A stretch of DNA of 5,855 bases. It comes from CBDUBU01 sp965365465 (GTDB lineage: Bacteria; Bacteroidota; Rhodothermia; Rhodothermales; DASSAV01). The notes below the pieces were generated by a model. The model was not told the origin of the DNA, searched no databases, and saw nothing but the letters and a program-made list of their open reading frames with translations. This document shows positions 1 through 5,855 of this stretch, piece by piece (within the stretch, counting starts at the first letter, position 1; every line of letters starts with the position of its first letter). The position numbers and the translations under genes are program-made. The DNA lies in assembly GCA_965365465.1 (NCBI GenBank), contig CBDUBU010000266.1, forward strand, positions 1 through 5,855, in the 5' to 3' direction.

Positions 1-2736
1 CCGTGCATGGAGTTGTGAGTTCAGTCCGGGGTTGCCGACAAGGAGATCCGCCATGCCGTCCCCATTCACATCCTCGACCACGAGCGTGTTCCACAGCCCG
101 CTCATCGGGCGGTCGAAATAGCGCTCCGTGACGTTCGAGAGCTTCCCCGAAGCGTTCTCGAAAATGCTGATCGGCATCCAGGCTCCGACAACGATCAACT
201 CCTCTTTCCCGTCGCCATTCAGATCATGCCATGCGGCATCGCGCACCATGCCGATGTGCTGGAGTTCGGGGGCGATTTCAGCCGTTCGGTCTGCGAAACG
301 GCCGTGTCCGTCATTCAGCAGCACGTAGCTTTCCGGTGTTTCAGGGTATCTTCCGGGCACGACGTATCCTCCCACGAACAGATCCGGGAAGCCGTCGCCG
401 TTGAGGTCTGACGCCGCCACGGTTCCGGTGCTGGTCCGCATCTCCGGCAGCGCATTCTCCGAGAGGGTAAAGCGCCCCGATCCGTCATTGACGTACAGCC
501 GGTCCTGCAAGGCCACGTCATCAGGGGCAAAATAGCCATACCCGCCGCTCGCCACGAACAGATCCGGGAAGCCGTCGCCGTTGAAGTCGGCGAACAGGGC
601 TTCCGCGTCGCTGCTCTTGCGGTCTTGCTCGAAAGCCGGTTCGTCGGCAGCCTGGAAGCGCCCGGCTGCCCGTTGCAGGTAGAGCCTTCCCGGCTGGCCG
701 TCTCCCCCTCCTGCGTAGAGGTCCTCAAGCCCATCCCCATTCACGTCGGCTGAAGCAAGGGGCGGGCCGGAGAACGACATGGCACTTACCAGAAGCGGCT
801 GGCGAAGAAAGTCGTCGATGCCTCCGGCCATCGTGTGAACGAAATCAATTGGCTGCGGCGTCGGCTCGAAGAGGGGGGCGCCGGCTGGCTGCGGCGTCCA
901 GATCGCTTCCGCTCCGGACTGGTGAACCGTCAGGCGCTGGTTCGCCGCGATGCCCCGGAGCGTCTGTTTCCCGCCGTCCGGCCAGACCACTTCCAGGGAA
1001 TCCACCTCCTGCCGCCTGCCGAGTCCGAAATGCAAGGTGGGCGATACGCTGGAGAGGTAGCCCCGCATCGGCATTTGCTCGACGTACTGCCTGGCGCCGC
1101 CGGTGAACAGGGTGACCCTGGCTCCGATGCCGTAGGTGTTCTTCCCTTCGCCTCTCAGGTCCAGGTTGAGGTAGTTATTCCCGGATGTCCGGGCGGAATG
1201 GTTCTCGAAGAGGGCGGCAGGCTCGTTGACGTTGTTCGTCACGAGATCGAGATCTCCGTCGTTATCGAGATCGGCATACACGGCGCCATTGCTTTTCAGC
1301 GCCCGGTCAAGCCCCCACTGGGCGGATACGTTCTCGAATTGCAGATTGCCGCCGTTCCTGAATGCATAGTTCCTGAGGTCGGTTGCAGGCAGGCGGCTCA
1401 TGATGGCGGCAATGTCGTCAGGCTCCAGTTTGTAGTTCTTGCTTTGCAGGTAGCTCCATTTGGAGTTCATGAAGTCCTGATCGATCATGTCGTACAGGAT
1501 TCCATTCGACACGAACAGGTCCTTGAAGCCGTCGTTGTCGTAGTCGGCCAGCAGCGGCGCCCAACTCCAGTCGGTGTTCGAGATGCCTGCGAGTTGCCCG
1601 ATCTCGCTGAACGTTCCGTCGCCATTGTTGCGTTGCAGCATATTGCGCATGTACTGGTAGTGGAAGCCGGATTGCACCTCCATCTTGTGGAGCTTCCGGT
1701 CGTTGGGCACGAAGAGTTGTTTCTGCCGGTGGTTGCTCTCGCCGAGCATATCAAGAACGACGATGTCCGGCAGGGCGTCGTTGTCGATGTCGGCCACATC
1801 AACGCCCATGGAAGCATTTGGAATATGCCCGATGCGGCGCTTCAATTCGTCGGCGAATGTCCCATTCTTCTGGTTGATGTAGAGATAGTCGGGAGGCGCG
1901 TAGTCATTGCCGACGTACAGATCGGCCCATCCATCCCCGTTGAGATCAGAGATGCCGGCTCCAAGCCCGTAGGTCAGTTCGGAACTCTGAATGCCGACCT
2001 CGCGGGTAATGTCGTGGAATTGCCCGTCGCGGTTTTCATAAAAGCGGTTGCCGTTGATCGGGTCATCCCGTTCCAGTTGTTGGCGGGTGCCTTCGCGGTC
2101 CCGGCGGGGTGTTTTCTGCACGTTGTGGGTGAGCAGGAACAGGTCGAGGTCGCCATCGCGGTCGTAATCGAAAAAGTATGCCTGGTTGCTGGAGTGCGGG
2201 TTAGCCAGTCCGTAGGCGCGGGCCTGCTCGGCAAACCGGGGGATGCCGTTTTCGTCGGGACCGCCGTTGATGTAAAGTTCGTCGATGCGTCGTTCGTGCG
2301 GCAGGTTGCCGGAGTAGCAAACGTAGAGGTCGAGCAGACCGTCGCCGTTGACATCTGCCATCGTGACGCCCGTTTTCCAGGTGTCGCGCCGTCCGGCGAC
2401 GCCTGAAGCCTGTGTTACGTCCTCAAACGTCAGGTTGCCCCGGTTCAGGTACAACCGGTTGTACGACATATTCCCTGTGAAGTAGAGGTCGTCCAGTCCG
2501 TCCCCGTTCAGATCACCGACGGCTACCCCCGCACCGTTGGTAAAGTACTCGTAGGTCAGCACGTTATTGTGCGTAGTCGCTCGCTCGATCAGTTTGTTGG
2601 CGAAATCGATGCCCGTCTTTTCGGGAGGCAGGAGGGTAAAGAGCGGAGCCTCCACAGGGCGAGGTTCCGGCTGCTCCCGGGAAGCGCAGCCGGCCAGCAG
2701 TAGAAAAACAAGGGCGGGTAAGACAAGCCCACGCAT
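1..2736 (-). CDS. VCBS/FG-GAP repeat outer-membrane lipoprotein with UnbV/ASPIC domain (CRTAC1-like), 3' end outside window
   Basis: The protein is a predicted surface or periplasmic lipoprotein; its substrate is unknown. The frame is open for 912 codons from an ATG at 2736 to the left edge. The start is chosen because it gives a lipoprotein signal peptide ending in LLLAGC (Cys17); an in-frame ATG at 2898 would bury it. Twelve Asp-rich calcium-loop motifs (DxNGDGxxD type) begin near residues 75, 128, 190, 264, 316, 398, 489, 664, 717, 777, 838 and 889. They form two blocks, probably two beta-propellers, either side of a UnbV/ASPIC domain (about 536-602, with GARVTLFTGG and LHFGLG). Family hallmarks such as NTDWSWAPLLADYDNDG (387-403) and GNPGLNSQ (901-908) are present. 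Relatives are usually about 1,100-1,200 residues, so roughly 200 C-terminal residues lie outside. In Bacteroidota, such genes often sit near SusC/SusD pairs; none is visible here. The start has no Shine-Dalgarno sequence. Confidence 0.95.
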   Translation of the reverse strand, partial: MRGLVLPALVFLLLAGCASREQPEPRPVEAPLFTLLPPEKTGIDFANKLIERATTHNNVLTYEYFTNGAGVAVGDLNGDGLDDLYFTGNMSYNRLYLNRGNLTFEDVTQASGVAGRRDTWKTGVTMADVNGDGLLDLYVCYSGNLPHERRIDELYINGGPDENGIPRFAEQARAYGLANPHSSNQAYFFDYDRDGDLDLFLLTHNVQKTPRRDREGTRQQLERDDPINGNRFYENRDGQFHDITREVGIQSSELTYGLGAGISDLNGDGWADLYVGNDYAPPDYLYINQKNGTFADELKRRIGHIPNASMGVDVADIDNDALPDIVVLDMLGESNHRQKQLFVPNDRKLHKMEVQSGFHYQYMRNMLQRNNGDGTFSEIGQLAGISNTDWSWAPLLADYDNDGFKDLFVSNGILYDMIDQDFMNSKWSYLQSKNYKLEPDDIAAIMSRLPATDLRNYAFRNGGNLQFENVSAQWGLDRALKSNGAVYADLDNDGDLDLVTNNVNEPAALFENHSARTSGNNYLNLDLRGEGKNTYGIGARVTLFTGGARQYVEQMPMRGYLSSVSPTLHFGLGRRQEVDSLEVVWPDGGKQTLRGIAANQRLTVHQSGAEAIWTPQPAGAPLFEPTPQPIDFVHTMAGGIDDFLRQPLLVSAMSFSGPPLASADVNGDGLEDLYAGGGDGQPGRLYLQRAAGRFQAADEPAFEQDRKSSDAEALFADFNGDGFPDLFVASGGYGYFAPDDVALQDRLYVNDGSGRFTLSENALPEMRTSTGTVAASDLNGDGFPDLFVGGYVVPGRYPETPESYVLLNDGHGRFADRTAEIAPELQHIGMVRDAAWHDLNGDGKEELIVVGAWMPISIFENASGKLSNVTERYFDRPMSGLWNTLVVEDVNGDGMADLLVGNPGLNSQLHAR
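372..584. repeat. Pair of 33-bp exact direct repeats inside the lipoprotein gene
   Basis: Bases 372-404 and 552-584 are identical over 33 bases and match again after one mismatch. They are exactly 180 bases (60 codons) apart, one repeat unit of the second propeller. Both encode the calcium-loop segment reading NGDGFPDLFV. Other loops of the same gene differ far more at the DNA level, so this pair looks like a recent internal duplication or gene conversion rather than codon-by-codon convergence. Confidence 0.85.
2686..2736 (-). other. Type II (lipoprotein) signal peptide and lipobox Cys
   Basis: Residues 1-17 read MRGLVLPALVFLLLAGC: one basic residue near the start, a hydrophobic core, then the lipobox LAGC. 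Signal peptidase II would cut before Cys17, which would be lipidated. Residue +2 is Ala, not the Asp that retains lipoproteins in the inner membrane of E. coli, so outer-membrane placement is likely. The following stretch (SREQPEPRPVE) is charged and proline-rich, as expected for a tether. Confidence 0.9.
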
Positions 2737-2859
2737 GGTGCGAGCGTGCAGATGAATAGGGGGTTGGTAAGACGAAGGGACGAAGCAGTAAGTCCCGGTG
2801 CAGCAGCTTTGACAGCGTATTACGAGCCGACGCTGCGGGCGGTCTCTATGAGTTAGCCG

Positions 2860-2898
2860 GCAACCATGTTCCGGGATATCCCGGACTTTTGCAACCAT
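2860..2898. promoter_or_regulatory. Perfect 16-bp palindrome between two 8-bp direct repeats, candidate operator
   Basis: Bases 2870-2885 read TCCGGGATATCCCGGA, identical to their own reverse complement. On either side is the same octamer GCAACCAT (2860-2867 and 2891-2898), the two copies starting 31 bases apart, about three helical turns. The site lies 134 bases upstream of the lipoprotein start and 560 bases upstream of the ATPase start. A symmetric site in a divergent control region suits a dimeric regulator. It could also fold as a six-pair hairpin with an ATAT loop followed by CTTTT on the plus strand. The sequence is directly visible; the role is inferred. Confidence 0.4.
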
Positions 2899-2984
2899 TC
2901 CAACCGATTTGCCCCCAGGTGAACGCTCCAACACGGCTGATAGATAACGCGCAAGTGAAGAAGGGCGTGCGTCCTTGCTTATCC

Positions 2985-3004
2985 GAGCCGGGCCAGGCTC
3001 TTTT
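2985..3004 (+). terminator. Terminator-like hairpin with T run
   Basis: GAGCC (2985-2989) can pair with GGCTC (2996-3000) around a six-base loop, followed directly by TTTT. The stem is only five pairs and the T run short, so it would be a weak intrinsic terminator. No plus-strand gene is visible upstream that would need it, so it may be chance, the end of an unannotated small RNA, or a guard against readthrough into the motor operon. Confidence 0.25.
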
Positions 3005-3144
3005 GCCGGTAGGTGCGGCTCACAGATGCAATCCGGCTGCCTGCACTCTCTTATAGAGCATCCGCTGCCGCCGCAGGGCAGATTTCGCCCGCCTGCTGCA
3101 AGATCTCGAAACGAAGGCCAACACCTTCCCATTACGACGGCATT

Positions 3145-3165
3145 TTTTTCCCAATAGGCGAAAAA
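3145..3165. repeat. A/T-stemmed inverted repeat
   Basis: TTTTTC (3145-3150) pairs with GAAAAA (3160-3165). Inside, CC (3151-3152) can pair with GG (3157-3158), leaving one bulged C and an AATA loop. The arms are mostly A/T in an otherwise GC-rich region. It has the general look of a bidirectional terminator or a flexible, easily melted element in the control region of the downstream operon. The pairing is visible; any function is a guess. Confidence 0.25.
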
Positions 3166-3444
3166 GTGTAACTCTCCTTGCCACAACCACATCCGCCGCT
3201 GCGAAGAGTCCGGTAAAATCCTCCGGTTCGACGGCAGGCAAATTTTGCGATTTCAGGGGGGGCCCCGGCGCTGTACGCTTTTGCTGCAGAGGTTAAAGAT
3301 GCGTTTCTGGTGCAGCAGGGCCGCACAGCTCTTTCTCTGCCCACGGAAAGGATGAAACGGCACGGTTATCGCCAAAGGGTCAACCGGAGCCGTCGCGCTG
3401 TAGTGCGATCTCCCTTCGACGTGTAACAAAAAGAAACCCCAGGC

Positions 3445-4746
3445 ATGACGAATCCTGCCCTGAACGAACTGCTGGCAAGGCACAGCTCCAACGGCACGGT
3501 CAAGCTGAGGGGGAGAAGTGTATCCGTACCTCCGCTCCCCAACATCTGCAAGACCATCGTGGGCGCGATCCCGCGCACGATGCAGGGAGAAGACCGGCTT
3601 CGTTTTCTGGCCGATCAAGTCAACTCCCTGCTCGAAAAAGACCGCACCGGCCTGCGCGAGATCATGGAGGTGCTGGTTCGTTACACGCTGGACCTGGGCG
3701 CCAGTGACATCGATGCCGGCGGGACGGGTTGCAATGGACGGATCTGGTACCGTGTGGATGGCGAAAAACTTCCGTATGAAGATCTGGGCGCGTTCTCCGA
3801 GGACGAAACCGACTTTCTGTTTCTGAACCTCCTGAACCATAACCAGATGACGGTGCTTTTCGAAAACTACTCCGTCGACTTCAGCTACCAACTCCCGATG
3901 GAAAGCCCTGAAGGCAAACGACGCCGTTTTCGCGCCACCATCTATTTTGATTACGACCACCTCGCGCTCAACATGCGTGCGATTACCGATGAAGTGCGGT
4001 CCATGCGCTCGCTTGGCTTCCACCCACAGATCGAGCATGGACTGATGTTCCGGCACGAGCGCGACGGGCTGACCCTGGTTACCGGCGTCACTGGTTCCGG
4101 CAAAAGTTCTACCCTGGACGCGGTGATCGACGAAAATAACAGGGACATGGCCGCCCACATCGTGGTGATCGCGCGTCCTATCGAATATATGCACGATTCC
4201 AAAAAGTGCATCGTGCGCCACCGCGAGGTGGGAAAGGATGTCGGCAGTTTCAAGGATGGCATCGTGCAAGCGCTCCGGCAAGACCCGGACATCATCGTGA
4301 TCGGGGAGATGCGCGACCCGGAGACGATTTCTTCGGCCTTGGAAATCACAGACTCCGGACACAAGGTTTTCTCGACCCTCCACACCAGTTCGGCGGTGGA
4401 AAGCATCGACCGTATCCTCGGAGAATATCCTCCGCACGAACAGGAACGTGTCCGCAACCGCCTTGCCGATGTGCTCCGGTGTGTGATCTCGCAAAAGCTG
4501 CCGCCCCGGATGGGTGGAGGCCGGGTGCTTGCCAAAGAAGTGCTCTGGATGACCTCTCCCTCGCGGGCCGCCATCAAAAATAACAACACGGGCGAGATTT
4601 ACCAGATGATGTGGGAAGGAGGAGCAATGGGCATGGTGACGATGGAGCAGGATCTGTTCCGTCTCGTGCGCCAGCGCCTCATCACGCCGGAAACGGCCAT
4701 GGACTACGCCAACAACAAGCGCCGCCTCATGCAATTACTCGCATAA
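3445..4746 (+). CDS. PilT-class type IV pilus/secretion hexameric ATPase, with altered Asp box
   Basis: This 433-residue cytoplasmic ATPase belongs to the PilT/GspE superfamily, which powers pilus or pseudopilus movement. An in-frame TAA at 3424 makes the ATG at 3445 the first start available; an A-rich stretch (ACAAAAAGAAA) precedes it, with no clear Shine-Dalgarno sequence. After about 65 unrecognised residues comes the PAS-like N domain (about 66-195), with GASDID at 85-90 (family ASDLH) and FRATIYFDYDHLALNMR. The RecA-like domain follows: Walker A GVTGSGKS (214-221, Lys220), REVG (260-263), Walker B DIIVIGEMRD (282-291, Glu288) and His box GHKVFSTLHT (305-314). The GMVTMEQDL stretch near the C-terminus is also typical. 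There is no four-cysteine zinc motif, which argues against PilB/GspE. PilT is usually near 345-380 residues, so this one is long at the N-terminus. Oddities are the Asp box, VIARPIEY where VTIEDPIEF is usual, and a degenerate AIRNLIRE-equivalent. The next gene starts three bases downstream. Superfamily is certain; retraction versus extension is not. Confidence 0.95.
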   Translation: MTNPALNELLARHSSNGTVKLRGRSVSVPPLPNICKTIVGAIPRTMQGEDRLRFLADQVNSLLEKDRTGLREIMEVLVRYTLDLGASDIDAGGTGCNGRIWYRVDGEKLPYEDLGAFSEDETDFLFLNLLNHNQMTVLFENYSVDFSYQLPMESPEGKRRRFRATIYFDYDHLALNMRAITDEVRSMRSLGFHPQIEHGLMFRHERDGLTLVTGVTGSGKSSTLDAVIDENNRDMAAHIVVIARPIEYMHDSKKCIVRHREVGKDVGSFKDGIVQALRQDPDIIVIGEMRDPETISSALEITDSGHKVFSTLHTSSAVESIDRILGEYPPHEQERVRNRLADVLRCVISQKLPPRMGGGRVLAKEVLWMTSPSRAAIKNNNTGEIYQMMWEGGAMGMVTMEQDLFRLVRQRLITPETAMDYANNKRRLMQLLA

Positions 4747-4749
4747 GTT

Positions 4750-5855
4750 ATGAAGACCAAAAAAGCTACTGAATACGCACTGGGCGTAATGGTAACAACC
4801 CGCGCGGTACATGCCGTGCTGCTCCAGGAAGGGCCTGCCGGCCCAACCGTGCTTCGGCGGTTCGTCAGATCGCGCAATGGACGCACCGTGGGCGCTCACG
4901 CCGGGGTCGCTGCAGGCGCAGCCGGCCTGCCGGACGATCAGGGGAGCAATGATTTTACGATCCAGTTCGGCGACGGCGCCGGCTCCTCCAGTGATCTGTT
5001 CCTCAACTCCGAGTTTGCAGGGCTTGACCCGGTTCGCGCCGACGAAAAGGCGCTGGGCGAGGGGGCTTCTCAGCCTGTAACATTCGAGTTCGAGTTGAGT
5101 GAGATTCTTGAAGAGTGCCGGGAGGCTGGTTACAAGGACCCCGTCCTCGCTTTTTGCCTGGGATCGCCGGAGGTCGTGCAGGTGGGAATGCAGGCCCCGG
5201 ACAAGGCGAGGCGCAAACAGGAAGCAAAAAGCGTTGCGAAAAAGGACCGCAAGCCGGAATCGAAGGCCGCCGCCGAGGCGCGCCGCAACGGCGGCGACCC
5301 CCGGCTGGCGTACCTGGGCGACGTGTATCAGGGCGAGTGGAATGCGGAGCAGGTGGCTTTTCTGCCAATGACGTCGCAGGAAGAAGGGATGCAGCGGTTT
5401 CTGGCGATGATAGTGAAGCCCGGCGATCCGGTATCCGCCACGCTGCAAGTGCTGCGGGAGCAGAAGGATCAGCGTCCTCCTGCCGTTCGTCTGCTCGATA
5501 CGGAAACAGCGGCCTACCTGGGTCTGGCGCGGTTGGCGCTTGCTGAATCGACTTCCAGAGATGCTTCCGGAGACGGCGCCCCTGCTAAAGGGACGACGAG
5601 CAGCACCCTGATCGTCCGCGCCGGTTTCGAGGACACCCTCGTCATGTTCCTGAAGGGGGATAAGCTGCGCCATCACGAGCACATGCGCTCGCTCACCGTC
5701 TTCGACTCCCCGGATACGATCTGCAGCCGCGTCCTGCTGCAGCAGGACGAATACGGCATCGACGATGTCGAGCATGTATTTCTCTTGAGTGAGGAGCGTG
5801 AAGCCGGGTTGATAGAAAGTTTCGAGATGTTTTTCCCCGACGCAACCGTGGCTTC
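4750..5855 (+). CDS. Divergent PilM/GspL-like actin-fold pilus assembly protein, 3' end outside window
   Basis: The frame is open from ATG 4750 through 368 codons to the right edge. The start lies three bases after the ATPase stop, with no Shine-Dalgarno sequence, so translation is probably coupled. There is no signal peptide or membrane segment, consistent with a cytoplasmic protein. The PilM-like order is visible. Residues 9-25 (YALGVMVTTRAVHAVLL) match the opening hairpin usually reading GIDIGSSSIKAV; PVLAFCLGSPEVVQV (130-144) matches the strand before the linker. LLDTETAAYLGLARLAL (248-264) matches the PilM segment with a conserved Asp. TTSSTLIV (282-289) matches the second phosphate loop, and VEHVFLLSEE (339-348) the late strand-loop. 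A highly charged Lys/Arg/Ala/Glu stretch (about 149-183) looks like a disordered insert. PilM links the ATPase side to PilN/PilO at the inner membrane. The first loop lacks the usual Asp, so nucleotide binding is doubtful. Identity is moderately supported by the fold pattern and motor context; another actin-like or unrelated protein remains possible. Confidence 0.55.
   Translation, partial: MKTKKATEYALGVMVTTRAVHAVLLQEGPAGPTVLRRFVRSRNGRTVGAHAGVAAGAAGLPDDQGSNDFTIQFGDGAGSSSDLFLNSEFAGLDPVRADEKALGEGASQPVTFEFELSEILEECREAGYKDPVLAFCLGSPEVVQVGMQAPDKARRKQEAKSVAKKDRKPESKAAAEARRNGGDPRLAYLGDVYQGEWNAEQVAFLPMTSQEEGMQRFLAMIVKPGDPVSATLQVLREQKDQRPPAVRLLDTETAAYLGLARLALAESTSRDASGDGAPAKGTTSSTLIVRAGFEDTLVMFLKGDKLRHHEHMRSLTVFDSPDTICSRVLLQQDEYGIDDVEHVFLLSEEREAGLIESFEMFFPDATVA

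Larger units (their letters stand above)
2737..3444. other. 708-base intergenic region between divergent genes
   Basis: This stretch separates the starts of the minus-strand lipoprotein gene and the plus-strand ATPase gene, so both promoters should lie in it. Short open frames exist on both strands (for example 2975-3157 plus, 3020-3241 minus and 3132-3344 minus). None has a recognisable domain, plausible composition or a good ribosome binding site, so I do not call them genes. What can be seen is a palindrome with flanking repeats (2860-2898), a terminator-like hairpin (2985-3004), an A/T-stemmed inverted repeat (3145-3165) and a run of seven G (3256-3262). No tRNA or known riboswitch pattern was found. 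No convincing promoter could be picked by eye. Confidence 0.8.

Noticed and set aside
835..2406. 523-codon open frame on the plus strand
   Set aside because: It lies exactly antisense and in codon register with the VCBS lipoprotein gene. Its Val-rich product (mirror of Asp, His and Asn codons) matches no family, while the minus strand gives clear NGDG repeats and a lipobox.
2975..3157. 60-codon plus-strand frame in the intergenic region
   Set aside because: It overlaps the terminator-like hairpin, has no ribosome binding site and shows no recognisable pattern.
3220..3240. GGTTCGA motif resembling a tRNA T-loop
   Set aside because: The flanking bases do not form a five-pair T stem, and no acceptor, D or anticodon arm can be drawn around it.
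3020..3241. 73-codon minus-strand frame in the intergenic region, with an overlapping 70-codon frame at 3132-3344
   Set aside because: No ribosome binding site, Arg/Cys-rich composition and no recognisable domain; the two frames overlap each other, as expected of chance frames in GC-rich DNA.
3244..3283. TTTG at 3244-3247 and CGCTTTTG at 3276-3283, resembling Bacteroidota -33 and -7 boxes
   Set aside because: The -7 half fails the TAnnTTTG consensus at both TA positions, and such short motifs occur by chance; not strong enough to call a promoter for the ATPase operon.
3253..4734. 493-codon open frame on the minus strand
   Set aside because: It is the antisense shadow of the PilT-class ATPase, whose Walker A, Walker B and His box are unmistakable. 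The minus-strand product is His/Arg/Val-rich and has no recognisable domain.
4735..5775. 346-codon open frame on the minus strand
   Set aside because: It is antisense to the PilM-like gene and arises from GC-rich codon bias. The plus strand has operon spacing, open frame to the edge and a plausible fold.

Overview
The window is GC-rich and fully accounted for by three genes and one long divergent intergenic region. It looks like chromosomal DNA from the Bacteroidota/Rhodothermota side of the tree. The reasons are a large outer-membrane-type lipoprotein built from VCBS/FG-GAP repeats plus a UnbV/ASPIC domain (very common there, though also found in Planctomycetota and others) and gene starts that lack a clear Shine-Dalgarno sequence, one of them preceded by an A-rich stretch. 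The type IV pilus-type ATPase fits Rhodothermota better than most Bacteroidota. This assignment is an inference, not proven by the sequence.

Layout. Bases 1-2736 (minus strand) carry the first 912 codons of a lipoprotein gene whose 3' end lies beyond the left edge; the frame is open throughout (I translated all of it). Bases 2737-3444 are a 708-base intergenic region between divergently transcribed genes, with a perfect 16-base palindrome set between two 8-base direct repeats, a terminator-like hairpin and an A/T-stemmed inverted repeat. Bases 3445-4746 (plus strand) encode a complete PilT-class secretion/pilus ATPase. Three bases later, at 4750, a second plus-strand gene starts and runs off the right edge; it reads as a divergent PilM/GspL-like actin-fold protein.

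How the genes fit together. The two plus-strand genes are almost certainly one operon for a type IV pilus-like machine: a cytoplasmic hexameric motor plus an actin-fold assembly-platform protein. Further platform genes (PilN/PilO-like) would be expected to the right, outside the window. The lipoprotein is divergent and shows no functional link to the motor; it probably belongs to a surface polysaccharide or polymer-handling locus to the left.

The points most worth a second look are in the motor operon. The ATPase keeps Walker A, the Walker B glutamate and the His box, but its Asp box has lost the usual Glu-Asp pair (Ala-Arg instead), and the C-terminal region matching the PilT AIRNLIRE motif is degenerate. 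The partner has lost the usual acidic residue of the first nucleotide-binding loop and carries a charged insert. Together they suggest a diverged pilus-like motor rather than a standard retraction system. I found no CRISPR array, tRNA, rRNA, insertion sequence or known riboswitch.
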